Origin: Pseudomonadota bacterium | GTDB lineage: Bacteria > Pseudomonadota > Gammaproteobacteria > Burkholderiales > Nitrosomonadaceae | Direction of reading: 5' to 3' | DNA length: 64,000 nucleotides | Assembly (NCBI GenBank): GCA_018240285.1 | Contig: JAFEGA010000005.1 | Coordinates: forward strand, 62,001 to 126,000 | In this document: positions 39,450 to 47,829 of the stretch, one piece after another | How positions within the stretch are numbered: position 1 is the stretch's first letter | Layout: every line of letters begins with the position of its first letter | The notes under the pieces: generated by a model | Databases searched by the model: none | What the model saw: only the letters and a program-made list of their open reading frames with translations | Told to the model about the DNA's origin: nothing | Program-made: the position numbers and the translations under genes

Positions 39450-41755
39450 ATGCAAATGCAAGAAGAGGAATTAATACAACGACTGGAAGCATTGGCCGGG
39501 CATAATCCCGAAGCAGTGACTGTATTTGCTGCGCGATGTGTATTGCGAGTGCTGCCGTTTACTGCTGTGGATAGTGCTTTTGATTATTGGCCTAGTGACA
39601 AGCGTTCTATACATGCGCAGAGTGTTTTCATCGCTTGTATAGTGGGATTAGAGCATAAGAGGAGAAGCCGCTCTCTTGCTGACGCCGACGTCGACTTCGC
39701 TGTCAAAGCTGCCGCCGCCGACGCCGACGCCGACGCTGCCTCTGCTGCCATTGCCGCCAAAGTTGTCTCTGTTGCAGTCGTGGCCGCCTACCTCTCTGCC
39801 GCCGTCTATGCTTCCAGTGTCGGCACCGCCTCCTATGCCGCTTTTATCGCCGCCTCCGCCTCCGCTTCCGACATCGCAGCTGATTACCATGCTGCCTCCA
39901 TCGCCGATTTAATATTGTTGGAGCAAGGTGATGTGCAGTCGGTTAAATATAACGCGCTGTGGCCGGATGCTATTCCTTCGATTATCTTAGAACGAGTGGA
40001 TGGTTGGTCGGAAGCAATGAGGGCTTTAAAGTTCGATCATATCGTTCAGGTTTATAAGGATTTGTTGCAAGGCGAGAATTATTCAAAAGAAAAAATACTG
40101 TCACTGATAAACGATTGGTATCAACAGCATGGCCGTCAAGATGCCAATGAAAACGCTTCGGATTCAGAATCAAGTAAAGACCAATCATCTGAAATGATCA
40201 CCAAATACGGCCAGACCCATGCCCACCTATGCGATGGGCCCGCACAGAAAGACAGTTTGGGGCGTCAGCGGTTGGTCGATGCGATGGCGGATATTCTCGC
40301 CGCGAAAGAAAATATCGATCATCAAACCATCGGCTTGCTCGGTGATTGGGGTGCAGGCAAAAGCACTTTTATCGAATTGCTGAAAGCAGCATTGATAGAG
40401 CGTTCTAAGATAAAACATTCTGAGACCGAATTCCTGTTTGCTAAATCAATGCCTGGGAGTACGAGCATACTGATCACATGCAGGCCGGTGTGGCACACGA
40501 GGCGTTGAAAGGGTTGGTGGCTGATTTAGGATGGTGGCAGAAACTTTACCTCGCGTGGAAATTTTCCTGGCAAGAAAAGCCTTGGCAAGTTATCCGCATT
40601 GTGTTGGTTACTGCCGGTTTAATCGCAGGTACTGTAATCGGTTCTCTGCAATCTGATAGTTGGCAGCAAATTGCCACATGGATTGGAGCAGGAGGTGTAA
40701 TCACGTTGGTGATGATCTGGAAATTTATACATTATCTGCAAGCATTAATCAAAAGTCCGCTGGCCAATGAATGGAAAGGATTATTAAGCCTGCCGGATTA
40801 CGAGCGCTATCTGGGCACGATCCCGGTTATGAAGCAACAGATTGAAAAATTATGTAAATTGCGGCTGAGCATCGGTCAGCCGTCCGAAAAGCAGCGGCGG
40901 TTGCTGTTTGTCGTCGACGATTTGGATCGGTGCAGCCACGGCGGTGTGATCAAAACACTGGAAGCCGTTCGTCTGATCATGAACATTAAACAAGTAACCG
41001 TCATTATCGCGATCGATCATCACATTGCTCTGGCGTCGCTGGCGCTGCATTACAAGGATCTGGCCGGTTATCACGAAGAACAGGATCCGGGTGCCATCGC
41101 GCGGGATTATTTGGGCAAGGTGATTCAATTGCCGGTGAAACTCAATGCCGCCGATGGCGAGACGGTCGCGGCATTTGTCGATGAAGTGTTGTTGAACCAC
41201 ATAGTCAAGCCGACTCTTGAGCAAGATCGTAAAATGCCCGGTTTTTCAAATGAGGGTCATGATTCATCATCGATCGCACCTACTGCTGAACAGGTTAAGG
41301 AAAAGCGAGTAGAACCGGAATCCATTCAATCACAACCCGATGCCGGTAATTTGAATGAAACGTCACCCACTCCTGAACTTGTCAGCGAAGTGGTGGAATA
41401 CCAGCTAAGTCCGGCAGAGAAATCAGCCTTCAAGGCCTGCGTTGCACAATATGAATTCCACAACCCGCGTCAACTCAAACGGTTATACAACAGCTTTAAT
41501 CTGCTGCGCCATTTGTATGGCGGCGATCGAGCTGGAGAGCACTTGCAAGTGCTGTTTTGGCTGGAATACTTGAACAATTTGCCTGCCGATGAACACCGGG
41601 AAGCCGAGAAAAATCGAAATGAGTTTGTGCGATTGGATGATGAACGTTATAAGATCATCGAGTTGCAAGTAAAACCTTTTGTGCTGCCGGCTTTGACGGT
41701 ATCGGCCAAAAATGTTGCGGCTCAATCCTTTTCGGAGGGTATGGCAAACAAATGA
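39450..41755 (+). pseudogene. KAP family P-loop NTPase, frameshifted
   Basis: Two overlapping frames (39450-40508 and 40478-41755) together make one KAP NTPase of about 767 residues. Frame 1 carries an Ala/Asp low-complexity region (residues about 75-155) and Walker A GDWGAGKST (298-306). After one base is restored near 40445 the join reads FAK-FNAWEYEHTDHMQAG, the conserved KAP segment after Walker A. Frame 2 continues with two membrane helices (about 40596-40745) and Walker B FVVDDLDRC. KAP NTPases are membrane-associated and some exclude phages. The gene is either recently inactivated or has a sequencing error. Its stop overlaps the next start as ATGA. Confidence 0.85.
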
Positions 41756-42327
41756 AACGCTGGCAAGACATCGTACTCCCCATTCCGGATTGGCTTAATA
41801 CTTGGGCGGCTGAAATTTCGCCGACTCTACCTGAAGTTGATCAAAGAATGGCTGCGGTCATCGATTTGGCGCGGATCAATGTGCAGCATGGGGGAGGGCC
41901 GTTTGCTGCGGCGGTGTTTGATCAAACTAGCGGTGAATTGATTGCGCCGGGTGTCAATTGGGTTGTTCCAGGAAAATCCTCGTTGCTCCACGCGGAGGTG
42001 ATGGCACTGGCGTTAGCGGAACAAACGTTAGGCAGTTATGAGCTGGCAAGTTATGGGTCGTTTGAACTGGTCACCAGCGCGGAGCCTTGTTGCCAGTGTC
42101 TGGGTGTATTGCAATGGACCGGCATTGCCTCGATTGTTTGCGGTGCGCGATCGGAGGATGTGGAGGCGATCGGTTTCGATGAAGGTCAGCGCGCGGCGGA
42201 TTGGGTGCAGGGATTGCAGCGCAGAGGAATCAGCGTGACGCGGGAAGTGATGCGTGCGCAAGCTATCGAAGTACTGCAAAGCTACCGCGGAGAAATTTAT
42301 AACAGCCGTTTACTAACGAAACCCTGA
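41752..42327 (+). CDS. CDA-fold nucleoside deaminase
   Basis: A 191-residue zinc-dependent deaminase. The catalytic motif HAE (H80, E82) and the zinc ligands PCCQC (C113, C116) are intact. The family includes guanine deaminase, cytosine deaminase and TadA; the sequence is closest in style to guanine deaminase-like nucleoside deaminases. It overlaps the KAP NTPase stop by four bases and so is likely translated from the same mRNA. Whether it works with the NTPase or is simply downstream cannot be told from one genome. The substrate is not assignable. Confidence 0.88.
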   Translation: MKRWQDIVLPIPDWLNTWAAEISPTLPEVDQRMAAVIDLARINVQHGGGPFAAAVFDQTSGELIAPGVNWVVPGKSSLLHAEVMALALAEQTLGSYELASYGSFELVTSAEPCCQCLGVLQWTGIASIVCGARSEDVEAIGFDEGQRAADWVQGLQRRGISVTREVMRAQAIEVLQSYRGEIYNSRLLTKP

Positions 42328-42490
42328 GCAAGCGATGAGATCGAGGTGTAGACCCTTTCGCTTGCTGGTTTAGTGTTTTTCTCCGGCTAATCATCAATCA
42401 GGCAGCCGCCTGTTCAGGATTTCCTTAACCTATAGTCAATGCCTATGCTAAGCAGGCAGTCAAATTGCCGGTATGTTGCTGGCATTGGTG

Positions 42491-42565
42491 TCAAATCAAT
42501 CCGCCATCAAGAACTGTCATCTCGCCGGTTACCCATAAACACTCTGCAAAAAAATATTTCAATTT
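42491..42565 (-). pseudogene. Possible C-terminal fragment of an SDR gene
   Basis: On the minus strand about 24 codons read AECLWVTGEMTVLDGGLI and end in TGA at 42491. This matches the conserved C-terminal VTGxxxxVDGG segment of short-chain dehydrogenases. No upstream SDR sequence continues, so it would be a remnant. It is the only coding-like signal in the 370-base gap 42328-42697. Confidence 0.4.
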
Positions 42566-42697
42566 AACCATTCGTGCTTGTCAACGAATAAAAAGCTGCT
42601 TCGTTAATTGCTCTCGAATACGGGGCGCCCGGTTTTGTTTGAAACCGGAGCGGTGACCCTAAAGAACAATATTTACAGGACTTGCGTTCCGCTTGTT

Positions 42698-43795
42698 ATG
42701 AGAAAACTCAATATTGCCTACACTTGCAATGTAAGAAAGCCATGGATGGAGGATGAGCGCTATGGCGAATTTGAAGGCCCGGATACGATTGCAGCGGTAA
42801 CGGCGGCGCTGGAGCGCATCGGCGCGAATGTGGAATTGATCGATGTCGGGCCCGATATTTACTCGCAACTGCAGAAACGCAAGCAGCAGATCGATTTGGT
42901 GTTCAATAACAGTGAAGGTCTCGATGAAAAAGAGTTACGCGAGGCCATCGTTCCCTTTTTCTGCGAGCACCTGCATATTCCTTATACCGGCAGCAGTCCC
43001 AAGACCTTCATCAACAAAATGGATAAAGCGACGGCCAAAAAGATCGTCGCGTATGACGGTGTGCCGACCGCGCAATTTCAGCTCATGGTACCCGGCGATC
43101 GTCTGAATAATTTGTCTTTTCCTTTAATGGTCAAGCCTTACAGCGAAGGAACCAGTATCGGCATCAGCCAAAAAAGTAAGGTACACACGATTGCCGAATT
43201 GAACGAAGCCATAGACGCAATTTACGCGCAATTCAACCAACCGGCGCTGGTTGAAGAGTTTTTGCCCGGTACTGAATATACCATCGGCTTGATCGGAAAT
43301 TATGTGCTGCCGATCCTGGAAATCGATTTCGCTAAAATCCCCGGGCAGCCGCATGTACGTGATCCGCATGTGAAAGACATCGAGAATCCCTACATCTCGC
43401 ACCTCAGCTGGACCGAGAAAGCGAAAAATTATGCAAAAACCGCTATCGCGGCCCATGAAGCACTGGAAGTGCGCGACTATAACCGTATCGATTTCCGCAC
43501 CCGGGATGATCAGCTTTATTTCCTGGAAGCTAACGTGATTCCCGGACTTCATCCGACCGAAGCGGATCTGACCACCATGTGCCGGCACGCTGACGTTGCA
43601 CACAACGATATGATCGCGTTGATCGTTCATGCTGCCGTGCAACGGCTCTCCTTATCGCGCCCGGAACAGTTTGCCGGGAAAACGGAATTGCTCGTGGAAT
43701 TAGCCAATCAGGCGATCGGCAAAGCGGCGCAAGCAGGCACGGTTACCTATCGCGACCGGACTTATACCCTCTTGGGTAAACAAGCAACAGAGTAA
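42698..43795 (+). CDS. D-Ala-D-Ala-ligase-like ATP-grasp enzyme
   Basis: A 365-residue ATP-grasp ligase. The N-terminal half resembles the D-alanine-D-alanine ligase fold (LNIAYTCNVRKPWMED and DLVFNNSEGLDEKELREAIV), with ATP-grasp segments FPLMVKPYSEGTSIGISQ, LVEEFLPGTEYTIGLIGN and the metal-binding FLEANVIPGLHPTEAD. The first segment departs from peptidoglycan Ddl, and no mur genes are near. It probably joins two amino acids or similar acids using ATP. ATG 42698 fits the family start; earlier in-frame codons precede it without homology. A GNAT gene begins 5 bases after its stop. Confidence 0.85.
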   Translation: MRKLNIAYTCNVRKPWMEDERYGEFEGPDTIAAVTAALERIGANVELIDVGPDIYSQLQKRKQQIDLVFNNSEGLDEKELREAIVPFFCEHLHIPYTGSSPKTFINKMDKATAKKIVAYDGVPTAQFQLMVPGDRLNNLSFPLMVKPYSEGTSIGISQKSKVHTIAELNEAIDAIYAQFNQPALVEEFLPGTEYTIGLIGNYVLPILEIDFAKIPGQPHVRDPHVKDIENPYISHLSWTEKAKNYAKTAIAAHEALEVRDYNRIDFRTRDDQLYFLEANVIPGLHPTEADLTTMCRHADVAHNDMIALIVHAAVQRLSLSRPEQFAGKTELLVELANQAIGKAAQAGTVTYRDRTYTLLGKQATE

Positions 43796-43800
43796 ATATC

Positions 43801-44253
43801 ATGATCGTACCCATCGACAACGAATTATTTCCCAGTCTGGTAAAAATTGCGCTGCAGGATATCGGCTCGATGTATCAAGCAGCGATTCATGACGAATTGG
43901 AAGACATCACGCGCGGCAAGAATTTCGGTGTTTGCGCCATGGATAACGGCGAACCGGTTGGTTATGCAGTCGCCAGAAAGACGGTTGATACATATCACCT
44001 GCTGACATTGGCGGTGGACGAGCAGCATCGCGGCAAAGGATTCGGTTCTTTGATGCTGGACAGCATTTTTGCCGAGATTGAGCGGCAAGGAGGAAAAATC
44101 CTCAATGTCGTAACCGATGCGGATGCCAATGAAAGCTTGCGGTTTTATCTGAAAAACGGCTTTGCCCTGACCGGTATTGTGCAAGATGAGTTTATTCCGG
44201 GCGTAGCTCAGGCGCATCTCACCCGGCGAGCAGGTTACAGACCCTTTAGCTAA
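43801..44253 (+). CDS. GNAT family N-acetyltransferase
   Basis: A 150-residue acetyltransferase with the acetyl-CoA loop EQHRGKGFGSLML (residues about 77-89) and the later ANESLRFYLKNGFALTG segment typical of the fold. The start is five bases after the ATP-grasp gene, so the two are surely cotranscribed. It may acetylate the product or precursor of that ligase; this is inferred from position only. Confidence 0.88.
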   Translation: MIVPIDNELFPSLVKIALQDIGSMYQAAIHDELEDITRGKNFGVCAMDNGEPVGYAVARKTVDTYHLLTLAVDEQHRGKGFGSLMLDSIFAEIERQGGKILNVVTDADANESLRFYLKNGFALTGIVQDEFIPGVAQAHLTRRAGYRPFS

Positions 44254-44315
44254 GCAAGAAGAATCATCGATTTTCCTTACTATTTCTAACGTTGCATTAT
44301 GAGGCGTACAAGACC

Positions 44316-45155
44316 ATGAGAATTAAAGCGATCAAAATGGATGGATGTGGTAATTCTTTTCTGGTAGTCGATGAATTAAAAACACCTCTGGCAGGATTTA
44401 ACCGATCAGTGATTTCAAACGCGCTGGCAACGCAACATGATACCGACGGCATTCTTTTTGTCGACGTGGATCGGTCGCAAGGAACACCGACGATGAAAAT
44501 TTTCGATCGTGACGGTACCGAAGAAACCATGTGCGGTAATGGTCTGCGCTGCGCAACACGTTACTTGCACGACATGTATATCCGCAATGGCAATTTCTCG
44601 ATCATTACCGGCGACGGCAAAAAGGATGTGCGCGTCATCGACGATCTGACTGAAGTAAATTTAGGCGAAGCACGCGACTACCGGCAGATCAACGATCAGT
44701 TGCACTATGTTTTTACCGGTGTTCCGCACGTTGTGGTGATTGGTTCGGAAATGACTCTGGAGAATGCCAGAATATTCGGTAAATCGTTGCGTGAAGAAAA
44801 ATCGTTGTGTGAGTTTGTCGGTCACCCGGAAGGTGTCAATGTGAATTTTATCTGGCGCGATGCCGAAGGTATTTCGGTGCGCACATTTGAAATGGGTGTT
44901 GAGGATGTCACGCTCAGTTGCGGAACTGGAAGTGCGGCAAGCGCGTATGTTGCGTCAAAGGTTTTCGGCACCACATTACCGATTGTGACCAACTCACTGG
45001 GTGGCAGCCTGAAAATCACCGAAACCGGCGGACGTTTTTCCATTTGCGGGCAAACACGCTATCAAGGCAAAGTCACCGGTTTTGTTAATAAAATTCAACC
45101 TAAATCCACCAATCCAATTGATTACCATCATCACTCCCAGCAGTACCATTGGTAA
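44316..45155 (+). CDS. DapF-fold epimerase/racemase, divergent substrate pocket
   Basis: A 279-residue protein of the diaminopimelate epimerase fold. Both catalytic cysteines are present (C73 in MCGNGLRC and C202 in LSCGTGSAAS). Several residues that bind diaminopimelate in true DapF differ: GNPHC is GVPHV (V136, V139), the pair E-R before the second cysteine is E-M (E192, M193), and FNADG is FDRDG. The C terminus is His-rich (YHHHSQQYHW). A cofactor-independent racemase acting on another amino acid, as CntK does on histidine, is likelier than meso-DAP formation. ATG 44316 is preferred to the upstream TTG. It is third in the ligase-GNAT cluster. Confidence 0.8.
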   Translation: MRIKAIKMDGCGNSFLVVDELKTPLAGFNRSVISNALATQHDTDGILFVDVDRSQGTPTMKIFDRDGTEETMCGNGLRCATRYLHDMYIRNGNFSIITGDGKKDVRVIDDLTEVNLGEARDYRQINDQLHYVFTGVPHVVVIGSEMTLENARIFGKSLREEKSLCEFVGHPEGVNVNFIWRDAEGISVRTFEMGVEDVTLSCGTGSAASAYVASKVFGTTLPIVTNSLGGSLKITETGGRFSICGQTRYQGKVTGFVNKIQPKSTNPIDYHHHSQQYHW

Positions 45156-45190
45156 TTCATAACAGGGTGGAGTCTTTTTAAGGTTATTTC

Positions 45191-45490
45191 ATGGAATTTT
45201 CAATTGTTACATTTTTACTGATTATGGCCGCCATGGCGCTGGCCGATGTGTGCTGGACGCTCTATTTTATCGATGTGGAAGAAAGAAGAGCACATCCCGC
45301 TGCATTCTGGTCCGCGATGATCATTTTGGTTACCGCATTCACCGTTACCAATTATGTCGAAAACAAAATCTACATTGCAGCCGCATTCATGGGTGCGTAT
45401 TTGGGTACCTACGTGACTATCAAGTGGAAACTGAAGAAAGAAAATGAAATAAGAAACGCAGCAACCACGCCAAATGAAGCTGAGAAGTAA
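45191..45490 (+). CDS. Small three-helix membrane protein
   Basis: A 99-residue protein with three hydrophobic helices (FSIVTFLLIMAAMALADV, AFWSAMIILVTAFTVTNYV, IYIAAAFMGAYLGTYV) and a charged cytoplasmic-type C terminus. I recognise no named family. A good ribosome binding site is not obvious. It follows the DapF-like gene by 35 bases on the same strand and may be the last gene of that cluster, perhaps concerned with transport. Confidence 0.7.
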   Translation: MEFSIVTFLLIMAAMALADVCWTLYFIDVEERRAHPAAFWSAMIILVTAFTVTNYVENKIYIAAAFMGAYLGTYVTIKWKLKKENEIRNAATTPNEAEK

Positions 45491-45745
45491 TCAATCGGTA
45501 GAATTATTACCGTAACCGAATATATTCCAGTTCCACACCTATAAGCCGCAAGACTTGAAAATATAGTCGGACGCCTATTTCCCTTAGAACACGAAATCGC
45601 AAGCACGGTTTTGCCAAGCCGACACTCCGATTTTGCTGGATTGCCTGATCAGCAATCGAATAATTCAAACACCATCTGTAATGCGAATCTAGCAAGAGAT
45701 TTCTATCATTACTGCATGATTTATATCGATAATATAGAATATTCT

Positions 45746-45790
45746 TTGACAAACTATTCGTTTTAATGTAAATGAGAATTCTCTTAATTC
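45746..45790 (+). promoter_or_regulatory. Candidate promoter with Fur-like palindrome
   Basis: A consensus -35 TTGACA (45746-45751) is followed 17 bases on by a poor -10 region (TAAATG). Overlapping it is AAATGAGAATTCTCTTAA (45770-45787), half of which matches the AATGAGAAT arm of Fur boxes. It would drive the gene at 45909. The rest of the 418-base gap 45491-45908 shows nothing convincing. Confidence 0.3.
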
Positions 45791-45908
45791 GAGAAAGGAT
45801 ATTCATTACGTTTAGTGTATAAATTAAATCAATCCACACGATCGCTGCGGATTCAAACGTCATTGACGTCAATTCAATGCATCGGCGAATAATCAAAGGA
45901 GCTTTATC

Positions 45909-47033
45909 ATGCATAAAATTCGACTCCATCGTACGGCACTCGTTACCGGCCTAATCTTAGTCACATTCGCGTTTCCCTCCCATGCTGTTTTATTTAATAT
46001 CGATAACCTCGTCACCGATGATCAGAGTGCCCATGCCGCACAAATCACCGATGCAGGTTTGATTAATGCCTGGGGACTGTCGTATGCGCCAACGGGACCG
46101 TTCTGGGTATCCGCCAACGGCACCGGAACATCTCCTTTATATAGCGTTGATCCAGCGACTCAAGTGACCAGTAAAGTATCATTAACTGTCACGATCCCCG
46201 GCGCCGGCAATGTCACGGGCCAGGTTTTTAATAACGATACGAGCGCTTTTAATGGCGATAGATTTCTGTTCGTCAGCGAAGATGGTACTGTTTCCGGATG
46301 GCGTTCCGCTTTAGGTGCAACTGCTGAAACGCTCGCTGTCGCATCCGCTACTTCACTCTATAAAGGCGCAGCGTTCAGCACAATTGCGGGGGATAGCTAT
46401 CTTTATGCAGCCAACTTCCATACCGGTGCTGTCGATGTCTACAAGGGTTCAGCGCTATCCCCATCGCTTTCTGGTACATTCACCGATCCGGCGCTGCCAT
46501 CAGGCTATGCGCCGTTTAACATACAAAATTTGGGTGATAAGCTGTATGTCACCTATGCGCAACAGGATCCTCTTTCACCCGATGAAGTGGCCGGGCCAGG
46601 GCTGGGTCTAGTGGATGAGTATGATCTGCAGGGAAATTTGCTTGCTCGCATCGCCACCGGCGGCAGTTTGAATGCACCTTGGGGATTGGCGATTGCACCG
46701 TCTTCCTTCGGTGCGATGGCTGGCGCGCTGCTGGTCGGTAACTTCGGCGATGGCCACATTAATGCTTTTGATCCCGTAACGCACGCATTTCTAGGGCAGG
46801 TTCTCGGCAATGATGGTAAGCCGCTTGCTATTGACGGACTTTGGGCGATTTCACCCGGTAATGATGGGTTGGCCGGAAGCAGCCATCTGTTGTATTTCAC
46901 CGCCGGGCCGGACGATGAAAGTCATGGGTTGTTCGGCGTATTGACACCGGTGCCTGAGCCATCGACCTACGCCATGCTGCTTATCGGTTTGGTCGTGATC
47001 GGTAATCTGATGGTACGCCGCAATCCAAGCTAA
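45909..47033 (+). CDS. TIGR03118-type PEP-CTERM protein
   Basis: A 374-residue exported protein. It has a Sec signal peptide (residues about 1-27, ending FPSHA), a beta-propeller-like body with NAWGLSYAPTGPFWVSANGTG and PWGLAIAPSSFG repeats, and a C-terminal PEP-CTERM sorting signal: VPEPSTYAML, a hydrophobic helix and RRNPS. The PEP-CTERM motif directs proteins to exosortase, so an exosortase and EPS locus should exist elsewhere in the genome. The body fits family TIGR03118, function unknown. An AAAGGAG ribosome binding site precedes ATG 45909. A repeat element abuts its stop codon. Confidence 0.9.
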   Translation: MHKIRLHRTALVTGLILVTFAFPSHAVLFNIDNLVTDDQSAHAAQITDAGLINAWGLSYAPTGPFWVSANGTGTSPLYSVDPATQVTSKVSLTVTIPGAGNVTGQVFNNDTSAFNGDRFLFVSEDGTVSGWRSALGATAETLAVASATSLYKGAAFSTIAGDSYLYAANFHTGAVDVYKGSALSPSLSGTFTDPALPSGYAPFNIQNLGDKLYVTYAQQDPLSPDEVAGPGLGLVDEYDLQGNLLARIATGGSLNAPWGLAIAPSSFGAMAGALLVGNFGDGHINAFDPVTHAFLGQVLGNDGKPLAIDGLWAISPGNDGLAGSSHLLYFTAGPDDESHGLFGVLTPVPEPSTYAMLLIGLVVIGNLMVRRNPS

Positions 47034-47178
47034 GAAAGCTCTGAATAAGGCAGTGAGCGGCAGCCAAGCGAGGCGAAATCAGGCAAGAAAGTGTGCAATT
47101 TGCAAGTTTTAAATGAGCTTTTGAGCCTGATTTCAACGCAACATGATCGCGCGCAGTCATTTTTCAGAGCTTCTTTAA
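47031..47178 (+). repeat. MITE-like repeat, family A, copy 3
   Basis: A 148-bp element starting TAAGAAAGCTCTGAATAAGG and ending TTTTTCAGAGCTTCTTTAA, with inner arms GAAATCAGGC and GCCTGATTTC. Its first bases supply the TAA stop codon of the PEP-CTERM gene. Copies elsewhere show that the TTAAG end is the element's own terminus, so the stop codon seems to come from the repeat. Confidence 0.75.
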
Positions 47179-47453
47179 CCGATCGTCTATAACGATTCCG
47201 CCGTCGATACAACCATAAAGCTCAAAACTTATTTGCTGTTGCCGCTCAAGACTGAAGAATCGCGTGCTCGCTTTACTGGAAGTAGGGGAGTAAACTTGCA
47301 GCAGTTCTGTTTGCAAATAAATACATATTAAATCATTTCCTGGTATTTCCACTGCCATTTGCTTGGGTAATCGCTATTATCTTTCCAGAACGGAAATTCA
47401 TACCAGAAGATTCTGGCGGACTTTGATTAATTTTTAGAAAGGATATTTGTGTT

Positions 47454-47606
47454 ATGAAGGGAATTCTGATGATCGGTTCACTGGCATCTTCCTTGATTCT
47501 TTATGGAATATTCATGATGACCGGTAATGATTCGTTATTGGCTTTTGTATTGTTAGGATTGCTGATCTCCTTCGTCTGTGCGATGTTATTTCTGTCGAAT
47601 AAATAG
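47454..47606 (+). CDS. Small hydrophobic membrane protein (50 aa)
   Basis: A 50-residue frame with a well-placed AGAAAGGA ribosome binding site 8 bases before ATG 47454. The product has two hydrophobic helices (MIGSLASSLILYGIFMM and LLAFVLLGLLISFVCAMLFL) separated by a short TGNDS loop, and a positive end. It resembles the many short membrane proteins annotated only as hypothetical. It stands alone. The start signal and hydrophobic pattern support it; no homology is known to me. Confidence 0.5.
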   Translation: MKGILMIGSLASSLILYGIFMMTGNDSLLAFVLLGLLISFVCAMLFLSNK

Positions 47607-47829
47607 CAATCAGATCCAAAATTACCACCGAACAACAAGCATCGCGATAAAAATGCTAAAGCAATCCGGAAACTTCGCTGTCCTGTAGTCACAACCGCCA
47701 ATCCAATCATTGCAGGCTATCCGAATCTAGCCGGTAGCATCGTTTGGGAGTATTTGACACGCCATTTCCATTCCTGTACTTTCATTCTGCTCGAAAAAGA
47801 GCCTTTCTTTTTTATTTTCCAAAGCTTTC

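Noticed and set aside
39648..39912. Gly-rich and Pro-rich frames over the Ala/Asp tract of the KAP NTPase
   Set aside because: These are other-frame readings of the GCC/GAC repeats, not genes.
39450..42327. Identification of the NTPase-deaminase pair as RADAR
   Set aside because: RADAR RdrB is a large adenosine-deaminase (amidohydrolase) protein; this one is a small CDA-fold enzyme.
42698..43795. Housekeeping ddl of peptidoglycan synthesis
   Set aside because: The protein is longer and departs from Ddl at the N terminus, and no mur or fts genes are adjacent.
45507..45929. A 140-codon minus-strand frame opposite the PEP-CTERM leader
   Set aside because: It overlaps the start of the better-supported PEP-CTERM gene, has no ribosome binding site, and its composition (many Ile, Tyr, Arg in AT-rich DNA) looks like chance.
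47164..47358. A 64-codon minus-strand frame ending inside the family A repeat
   Set aside because: No family recognised and its stop lies in the repeat. It could be a gene scar, but evidence is too thin to annotate.
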